Assembly: GCF_002846365.1 (NCBI RefSeq)
Contig: NZ_PJMW01000002.1
Coordinates: 5,146,001-5,210,000, forward strand
Reading direction: 5' to 3'
Source: Nocardia fluminea
Lineage (GTDB): Bacteria; Actinomycetota; Actinomycetes; Mycobacteriales; Mycobacteriaceae
DNA: 64,000 nucleotides
Shown: positions 58,253 through 64,000 of the stretch, piece after piece
Layout of the letters: each line of letters starts with the position of its first letter
Position numbering within the stretch: the first letter of the stretch is position 1
Program-made: the position numbers and the translations under genes
The notes under the pieces: generated by a model
The model's input: only the letters and a program-made list of their open reading frames with translations
What the model was told of the DNA's origin: nothing
Databases searched by the model: none

Positions 58253-60004
58253 ATGAGTTCCGACTACGACGTCGTTGTCATCGGCAGTGGTTTCGGTGGC
58301 AGTGTCTCGGCACTGAGGTTGACCGAGAAGGGTTACCGGGTCGCGGTACTCGAGGCAGGACGGCGATTTGCCGACGAGGATTTCCCTCGGACGTCGTGGG
58401 ATATCCGCAAATTTCTGTGGGCGCCCAAGTTCGGGTGTAAGGGGATCCAACGTGTGCACGTGCTGCCCGATGTCGTCGTGTTGGCCGGGTCCGGTGTCGG
58501 CGGTGGTTCGCTCGTCTATGCGAACACGCTCTATGAACCCAAGTCGAGCAACTTCTACGATGACCGCCAGTGGGCGCACATCACCGACTGGCGCGCGGAG
58601 CTCGCCCCTTATTACGACCAGGCCGAGCGCATGCTCGGTGTCCGGCCGAATCCCACGCTCACCCCCGCCGACGAGCTGATGCGAGAGGTCGCCGAAGACA
58701 TGGGAGTCGGCGAGTCCTTCTCGATGGCGCCGCTCGGCGTGTTCTTCGGTCGCGGTGAGGTGAAAGAACCTTCGGTGACGGTCGCGGATCCGTATTTCGG
58801 CGGCGCCGGACCCGCTCGGACCGGCTGTATCGAATGCGGAGGCTGTCTCACCGGGTGCCGTTACGGCGCCAAGAACACCCTCGTCAAGAATTATCTCTAC
58901 CTCGCCGAACAAGCGGGGACCGCGGTGTACGCGGAACGGACCGTGACCCGGGTAGAGCCCATGCCCCAGGGTGGCTACGAAGTGACCGCCGTGGAAACCG
59001 GTGCGTGGTTGTCCGCTCGCACTGCCGTCACTTTCACCGCGGATCAGGTGATCTTCGCCGCGGGTACCTGGGGCACACAGCAATTGCTGCATCGTCTCAA
59101 GGCCGATGCAACGCTGCCGGGCATCTCGGATCGGCTGGGCGCTCTGACCCGTACCAATTCCGAAGCACTCGTCGGTGTGACGACCAAGATGCGCAATCGC
59201 AAGAAATACGACTTCACCCGAGGTGTCACGATCACCTCGTCCATCCATCCGGACGAGCACACCCACATCGAACCCAATCGCTACGCCAAAGGCTCCAACG
59301 CCATGGGATTGATGGCGACAGTGATGACCGACGGAGGTGGCCGATTCCCCCGCTGGGTGACCTGGATCGGCCAGGTACTGCGGCACCCCGGCCACCTCGC
59401 CTCGCTCTATCTCGGGATCCGCCACATGTCGGAACGTTCGATCATCGCGCTGGTCATGCAGACCCACGACAACTCTCTGACGCTCTACACCAAGAAGCGT
59501 TTCGGCAGGATCCGGGTAACGTCGCGACAGGGCCACGGCACACCGAACCCGACCTGGATTCCCGTCGCCAACGAAGTGATGCGCCGCGCGGCCGAAAAGA
59601 TCGACGGGTTTCCGATGGGCACGGTCGGTGAGATCTTCGACGTTCCACTCACTGCCCATTTTCTCGGCGGCTGCGTCATCGGCGAATCTCCCGAAGACGG
59701 CGTCATCGACGCCTACCACCGCGTCTTCGGCCATCCCGGTCTGCATGTGGTGGACGGTGCGGCGGTATCGGCGAACATCGGCGTCAATCCGTCGCTGACC
59801 ATCACCGCCCAGGCCGAACGCGCACTGTCGTTGTGGCCCAACAAAGGCGAATCCGACACCCGCCCGCCCCTCGGCTCGCCCTACCAGCGGGTCGCCGCGG
59901 TAGCCCCCACCGCGGCGACCGTGCCGGCGCATTCGTCCGCCGCGCTGCGCCTGCCCATCACCGCGGTCGGCGTCGAATCCCGTTGTCACCAGGAGCAGAA
60001 GTGA
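58253..60004 (+). CDS. choD: Cholesterol oxidase (GMC family, ChoD-like)
   Basis: 583 residues. FAD motif VVIGSGFGGSVSALRL at 8-23, GSGVGGGSLVYANTL, the 4-Cys cluster CIECGGCLTGCRYGAKNTL typical of actinobacterial ChoD (Rv3409c-type) and the C-terminal HFLGGCVIG and DGAAVSANIGVNPSLTITAQAER. The active-site His/Asn of GMC enzymes fall in these last two motifs. It oxidises 3-beta-hydroxysterols, though ChoD may have other physiological roles. No signal peptide. A 19-codon ORF overlaps its stop and leads to the MarR gene. Confidence 0.92.
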   Translation: MSSDYDVVVIGSGFGGSVSALRLTEKGYRVAVLEAGRRFADEDFPRTSWDIRKFLWAPKFGCKGIQRVHVLPDVVVLAGSGVGGGSLVYANTLYEPKSSNFYDDRQWAHITDWRAELAPYYDQAERMLGVRPNPTLTPADELMREVAEDMGVGESFSMAPLGVFFGRGEVKEPSVTVADPYFGGAGPARTGCIECGGCLTGCRYGAKNTLVKNYLYLAEQAGTAVYAERTVTRVEPMPQGGYEVTAVETGAWLSARTAVTFTADQVIFAAGTWGTQQLLHRLKADATLPGISDRLGALTRTNSEALVGVTTKMRNRKKYDFTRGVTITSSIHPDEHTHIEPNRYAKGSNAMGLMATVMTDGGGRFPRWVTWIGQVLRHPGHLASLYLGIRHMSERSIIALVMQTHDNSLTLYTKKRFGRIRVTSRQGHGTPNPTWIPVANEVMRRAAEKIDGFPMGTVGEIFDVPLTAHFLGGCVIGESPEDGVIDAYHRVFGHPGLHVVDGAAVSANIGVNPSLTITAQAERALSLWPNKGESDTRPPLGSPYQRVAAVAPTAATVPAHSSAALRLPITAVGVESRCHQEQK

Positions 60005-60063
60005 TGTCCACGTCCCGCGATGTGAACTGGGTCGGCGTTCACTGCGAGACCGCGCTGCGATGA
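60004..60063 (+). CDS. 19-codon micro-ORF coupling choD and marR
   Basis: ATG 60004 overlaps the choD stop (TGATG), and its own TGA (60061-60063) overlaps ATG 60060 of the MarR gene. It encodes a 19-residue peptide, MSTSRDVNWVGVHCETALR. No ribosome-binding site of its own. It may couple translation of the two genes or be only a spacer. Confidence 0.4.
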   Translation: MSTSRDVNWVGVHCETALR

Positions 60064-60512
60064 GCGGGCACCTGACAGACGACGAACTCGACGCCTGGAA
60101 TTCGTTGGCCACCGTGGTGGCATTGATGGCACCCGAGCTCGAAACGCGGCTGCGACACAAGTGCGGGCTCAACCACATCCAATACCGCGTGCTGGAACTA
60201 CTGTCCGACCGACCTGGACGACGTCAGCGCATGATCCTGTTGGCAGAAGCGACCGACGCGTCGATCTCGCGCATGTCGCACGTGGTCGCCAAACTCGAAC
60301 GGGCTGGGCTGGTGACACGCAGCAACGAATTCGGCCGGTGCGTCGTGCTTACCGACGCCGGTCTCGGCGTATTGACCGACGCGGCACCGCATTACATCCT
60401 CGCTGTGCGTCAGCTACTCCTCGACGCCTGGGCGACACCGGAACTCACGCGCCAGTTCGCGTCCATGACGGCCGATCTCGCACGCCACCTCAAATCCCGC
60501 AGCCCGCATTGA
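60060..60512 (+). CDS. MarR-family regulator
   Basis: 150 residues with a winged helix-turn-helix (GLNHIQYRVLELLSDRPGRRQRMILLAEATDASISRMSHVVAKLERAGLVTRSNEFGRCVVLTDAGL). It follows choD through the micro-ORF, so it is co-transcribed with it. Target and ligand unknown. Confidence 0.9.
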   Translation: MSGHLTDDELDAWNSLATVVALMAPELETRLRHKCGLNHIQYRVLELLSDRPGRRQRMILLAEATDASISRMSHVVAKLERAGLVTRSNEFGRCVVLTDAGLGVLTDAAPHYILAVRQLLLDAWATPELTRQFASMTADLARHLKSRSPH

Positions 60513-60675
60513 GGACACCGAGCGGGCGCGTATCGGAAACTTCTCGTGCTTCGAGCACTCCGAATTCCGGTGCAAGCCAGGCCGTGACGTCCGCGTCGAC
60601 GGCATCGAAGTCCTGCCACCGGCCGATAACGGCCAGCTGGTCAGACCTGAATATCCATGAAATGAGTCGCCCTAC

Positions 60676-61962
60676 ATGGTGAATACCGAAGATGTAGGCA
60701 ACGGCGCGCCGGCAGACCTCGAACTGGTCGGACCGACGCTGACGGTAACTGTTGCAGCACAATCGGTCCCGAGGGAAAATGTGCTCAGCATCGCCGCGCA
60801 ACGCCACAAGCGCTCGGTTCGCGACAGTGCTCCGTTCGGATCTGTTCCCGTTCGTCCACCTGGCGACCCGCTCGAGATCGCCCACATCTGCCGCGAGCTC
60901 GTCGCGGGAATGATCGAGGGCGGGGATGCTGTGGAAGCGACGCAGCGGATTCGCGGGGCGGCTGTGGAGTGGGCGCGAGCAGGCGTACCGATCGACGATG
61001 TCCTGGCCGCTGTGTACGACGGATTCGAATCCGGCGCGAGCGAACTCATCGGCGGTTGGACGACCGGCGACAGCTCGAACCTGACGAGCGGGGTCGAGTG
61101 GATGCTCGAGGTGCTTTCGATGACCACTTCTGCTGTCGCCGTAGCGTACCTCGATCAAGGGGCTGGAGAAGGTATCGAAAACTATTCTGCCGAAGATGCT
61201 CTGGCGTCGGCGATGCTGAACGGGCGCGCGGACTTCAGAATGGTCCGCGAATTCGGAATCGATGTTGCCGACGCATATTCAGTCCTCGCTATCGCGCTAC
61301 CCCTCCACCGGGAGGACACCGGGCAAGAGATCGAGGCGGTACGTCGGCTGAGTCTGGTTCGAGCTGAGCTCGCCCGTCAATGTGGCGACACCGCGATGTC
61401 GGTACTGAATGTCGGCGGTGGAACGATCCTTCTCCCGCAATCGGTGTGCGATGACGACCGGCTCGCGACGGTTGTCGCCGCACTCTCCGCCGCAGCGAAC
61501 GTTCCGGTGATCGCGGCCGTGGTGCGATCTGCGCGCGATGAGATTCCTCTCGCGGTTACTCAGGCCCACGAGCTGCTGGAGGTGATCGAGAGGCTCGGAC
61601 TCGAGTCCGGTTTACACTTTTTCGATTCCCTGGCGCTGGAGTATCAGATCACCCGCCCTGGCCCCGGCCGTGCGGCGTTGGCATCATTGCTCGAGCCCCT
61701 CGCGGCGCATACCGAGTTGTGGGAAACGCTGTGTTGCTATATCGGTAACGACCTCAATCGTAGGGCGGCAGCCAGCGCTCTGGGAGTACACGCGAACACG
61801 ATTGATTACCGGATCAAGCGGGTCGGGCAGCTCACCGGACTGGATCTGACCCTCCACGCCGGACTATGGTATGCGCGATCTGCGCTCATTGCTTATACCT
61901 TCGTTTCGGAGAACATACAGCTGCCGCGGGGGACCGTTATTCGATCCAAGATCCTCACGTGA
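60676..61962 (+). CDS. PucR/CdaR-family regulator
   Basis: 428 residues. An N-terminal ~75-residue unassigned tail, a helical RsbT-co-antagonist-like region (ICRELVAGMIEGGDAVEATQRIRGAAVEWARAGVPIDDVLAAVYDGF), a GGDEF-like middle (~200-320) and a C-terminal PucR helix-turn-helix (CCYIGNDLNRRAAASALGVHANTIDYRIKRVGQLTGLDL). Activator-type family; the target is not adjacent. The start ATG 60676 has a weak ribosome-binding site. Confidence 0.88.
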   Translation: MVNTEDVGNGAPADLELVGPTLTVTVAAQSVPRENVLSIAAQRHKRSVRDSAPFGSVPVRPPGDPLEIAHICRELVAGMIEGGDAVEATQRIRGAAVEWARAGVPIDDVLAAVYDGFESGASELIGGWTTGDSSNLTSGVEWMLEVLSMTTSAVAVAYLDQGAGEGIENYSAEDALASAMLNGRADFRMVREFGIDVADAYSVLAIALPLHREDTGQEIEAVRRLSLVRAELARQCGDTAMSVLNVGGGTILLPQSVCDDDRLATVVAALSAAANVPVIAAVVRSARDEIPLAVTQAHELLEVIERLGLESGLHFFDSLALEYQITRPGPGRAALASLLEPLAAHTELWETLCCYIGNDLNRRAAASALGVHANTIDYRIKRVGQLTGLDLTLHAGLWYARSALIAYTFVSENIQLPRGTVIRSKILT

Positions 61963-62478
61963 CTGAAGTCCGATGTCCGGCAACGAACATCGGCGTCGGG
62001 AAGGCGAGGCAGCGGCGCGTGACCGGCCATCAGCTCACCGTCGCACCTGCCGCACTCCGAGAGCGATTGTTGACCACCTCCGCGAAATAGCAAGTGGCGG
62101 AAGGTCTAAGGGCCCGGCTGGCATCCTCTCGGCGACAAGGGGTTTGGTAGTCGAGCCAGAGGGTCGTAATCGCGGTTTCGCGGGCCCGCGCTCGAGGTTC
62201 GGCGCGAGTAGTCGTCGATGATCAGCGCATGCCGGTGACACTGCGGCAGTTGACCCCACAGGCCGTGCGGCACAAGGATGTCACGTGCTGACCTGCGCAC
62301 CTTCGACGGCATCGGCGCTGTCGGTGCCGATAGCGCCGACCGCGCAGCATGACGGGTGCGGGCAGGGTGAGCACGGGCCAGGGTCTCGCTGCTTGCTCGC
62401 GACGCCCGCACGGTCCACGCAACATCGTATGACCAACCAGCCCTGCGAGTTTCGTGCCGTGGGCCGGATCGCCCCGCG
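61963..62478. other. Intergenic region, possible relic coding tract
   Basis: About 515 bp without a gene I can support. On the minus strand around 62190-62290 an open tract reads HALIIDDYSRR, which recalls the DDYSR context of rve-type transposases/integrases, but no surrounding domain is recognisable. Confidence 0.3.
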
Positions 62479-62508
62479 TTGACGCGTGAGCTAATACGTA
62501 GCTATAGT
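62479..62508 (+). promoter_or_regulatory. SigA-type promoter of the amidase gene
   Basis: TTGACG (62479-62484), an 18-base spacer and TATAGT (62503-62508) form a good housekeeping promoter about 113 bp before GTG 62622. Confidence 0.65.
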
Positions 62509-62621
62509 GTCAAGTAGCACTTCATACTTTGGTGTGATTGTGATTGGTGTGATCGGCGGTACTGGTGTGGTCGATGACTGCGCACTGCCATCGACGCGGT
62601 TCTACCGAAGTGGAGTAGCTG

Positions 62622-64000
62622 GTGCCGAATTACGCGCGCAGACGGTCGTATGCGCTTCCTCTCGTCGCCTTGGTTGTGGTCGCGGCGCCGGCCGCCGCAC
62701 TTCTCGGCGATGCGGGCCAGTACACCGTTTCCAATGACAGCCACGACGATTTCGCGAAAACGACGACCACGCAGGTCGGGCTGGCGGGGGCCCCGACCGT
62801 GGTGGTGCCGCTGCGCGAACTGTCAGACATGCAGTTGCCCGACCTTCGAGTCGGTGATCTTCGACTGGTGCCCGGCGCGCCGCCGCTTCCTACAGGTTCG
62901 GCGGCCGGTCCGATCGAACTGATCACCGCGGGCGTGTTCGAGCCTGTCACCAGCACCACACCGGCATTGAATCCCGGTGTGGTGCCCGAGCAACTGGCCG
63001 ATCGAGTCGGACCCGAGGTCAAAGAGCTGATCCACCAGAGCCGATTCAGCATGATCGGGGTGACCGCGCCGGACCTCGGGGGAACCACCATCAGGGTGCG
63101 AGCCCGCCAACTCGACGGGTCATGGGGGCAATGGTTCGAGACGGGAACCGACGACAGTGTCGCGGCTCGACCGCCGGGCCAGGGAGGCCTGCAGGGCAGT
63201 GAACCGATCTTTGTCGGTGACACCGACGCGGTACAGATCCTGAGTACGCACACACCCGAGCCCACCGACCAACCCCGCGTGCAGAATCCGAGCCCGGTGT
63301 CGGGTGCCGACCACCTCGGTTCGGGAAGCCCGGAGCTGACCGCGGTATTGCTCGACCCCGGTCACGGCGAGGAAGAATCCTCGGTGGTCGCGGCACCGCT
63401 GGCGGACGGTGGGCCTTCGGTGATCAGCCGCGGACAGTGGGGTGCCGACGAATCACTGCGGTGTGAAGATCCGACATACAACGACGGCCTCGCCGGCGTG
63501 ATCGTCCATCACACCGCAGGTCGCAACGACTACACCCTCGCCGAGTCCGCGGCGATCGTGCGTGGCATCTACGCCTATCACTCAGAAACGTTGGGGTGGT
63601 GCGACATCGGCTACAACGCGCTCGTCGACAAATACGGTCAGATCTATGAAGGACACTTCGGTGGTCTGGACCGGCCGGTGCAGGGAGCGCACGCGGGCGG
63701 GTTCAATCAGAACACCGCCGGGGTGGCATTCATGGGCAATCACGAGTCCGAGGAACCGACTCCGGCCGCGGTCACCGCGATGGCGCGGTTCATCGGTTGG
63801 CGCACGCGCATAGCGGGTTTGGATCCGCACGGGACAACCACCATGATCTCCGAAGGCACTGAATTCACTCCCTTCCGGCAAGGCGAAGAGGTGCAGTTGC
63901 CCGTGGTGTTCTCCCACCGAGATGTCGGCAACACCGCCTGTGCGGGGGACGCCGCCTATGCCCTGATGGACCACATTCGTGATCTCGCCGCGGATTTCAG
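62622..64000 (+). CDS. N-acetylmuramoyl-L-alanine amidase (PGRP/amidase_2 type), C-terminus beyond window
   Basis: At least 459 residues, open to the window edge. A signal-anchor/signal peptide (SYALPLVALVVVAAPAAALLGDAG) precedes a ~250-residue Pro/Gly/Ser-rich region with a strand pattern, then the zinc amidase domain from ISRGQWGADESL. Zinc ligands are His296 (or 297) in VHHTAG, His432 and Cys440 in SHRDVGNTACAG. It cleaves the lactyl-amide bond in peptidoglycan outside the membrane, as Rv3811-like proteins do. GTG 62622 has GGAG (62612-62615) six bases upstream. Confidence 0.88.
   Translation, partial: MPNYARRRSYALPLVALVVVAAPAAALLGDAGQYTVSNDSHDDFAKTTTTQVGLAGAPTVVVPLRELSDMQLPDLRVGDLRLVPGAPPLPTGSAAGPIELITAGVFEPVTSTTPALNPGVVPEQLADRVGPEVKELIHQSRFSMIGVTAPDLGGTTIRVRARQLDGSWGQWFETGTDDSVAARPPGQGGLQGSEPIFVGDTDAVQILSTHTPEPTDQPRVQNPSPVSGADHLGSGSPELTAVLLDPGHGEEESSVVAAPLADGGPSVISRGQWGADESLRCEDPTYNDGLAGVIVHHTAGRNDYTLAESAAIVRGIYAYHSETLGWCDIGYNALVDKYGQIYEGHFGGLDRPVQGAHAGGFNQNTAGVAFMGNHESEEPTPAAVTAMARFIGWRTRIAGLDPHGTTTMISEGTEFTPFRQGEEVQLPVVFSHRDVGNTACAGDAAYALMDHIRDLAADF

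Noticed and set aside
58184..60178. Long minus-strand open frame (over 600 codons) opposite the cholesterol oxidase gene
   Set aside because: It is antisense to a gene with intact FAD and GMC motifs; it has no recognisable domain and arises from GC-rich codon bias.
1..64000. CRISPR array, rRNA/tRNA genes, prophage or integrative element
   Set aside because: No spaced direct repeats, no structural RNA, no integrase, terminase, relaxase or complete transposase gene was seen anywhere in the window.

Overview
The window is a GC-rich actinobacterial chromosome segment. WS/DGAT acyltransferase, a ChoD-type cholesterol oxidase, an MspA-family porin, a DUF732 lipoprotein, an IdeR/DtxR-like iron box and KstR-like operators all point to a mycolate-containing member of the Mycobacteriales. 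Nocardia is the best guess, by inference from gene content and not from a marker gene. No rRNA, tRNA, CRISPR array or intact insertion sequence was found. Most of the window is accessory, lipid-oriented and stress-oriented chromosome rather than a mobile island.

1-12.3 kb: two TetR genes, an MpaB-type oxygenase and a short-chain dehydrogenase. A WS/DGAT and an alpha/beta hydrolase converge on a shared terminator, each with a KstR-type operator at its start. A DinB/DUF664 protein and an iron-box-controlled substrate-binding lipoprotein follow. Next is a minus-strand operon of MFS/MHS permease, response regulator, histidine kinase and TAXI binding protein. A GNAT gene appears frameshifted.

12.3-26 kb: a TetR, a 721-residue DUF6461-like protein, a PAS-GGDEF protein, a class C beta-lactamase-fold lipoprotein, a DUF985 cupin, a PPOX-fold protein, a beta-carbonic anhydrase, a hemerythrin protein, a zinc alcohol dehydrogenase, an enoyl-CoA hydratase-type protein, a secreted phosphodiesterase-like protein and a CsbD-like stress protein.

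26-34 kb: an overlapping operon (amidohydrolase, TetR, alpha/beta hydrolase), then GYD, ANTAR, a methionine-rich 26-residue ORF, an ECF41 sigma factor with its NAD-binding partner gene, and a rhodanese.

34.3-39.5 kb: a compact, mostly overlapping ten-gene gas vesicle operon of the actinobacterial type (two acidic accessory proteins, then A-F-G-O-J-L-S-K families). It is the clearest multi-gene structure here.

39.5-64 kb: F420-type oxidoreductase, a second MpaB oxygenase with a divergent TetR, secreted phosphatase, DUF732 lipoprotein, FAD monooxygenase, SDR, a TetR/DoxX-like pair with an operator lying over the start codon, then a lipid-processing block (secreted lipase, AlkB, MspA-family porin with a Gln/Ser-rich insertion, paralogous lipase, P450). 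AraC/cholesterol oxidase/MarR, a PucR regulator and a zinc peptidoglycan amidase that runs off the end close the window.

Genes that plausibly work together: lipases, porin, AlkB, P450, WS/DGAT and ChoD in uptake, oxidation and storage of lipids or sterols; MHS permease, two-component system and TAXI protein in sensing and import of an organic acid; and the gvp genes in assembling gas vesicles. These links rest on gene neighbourhood and family knowledge.
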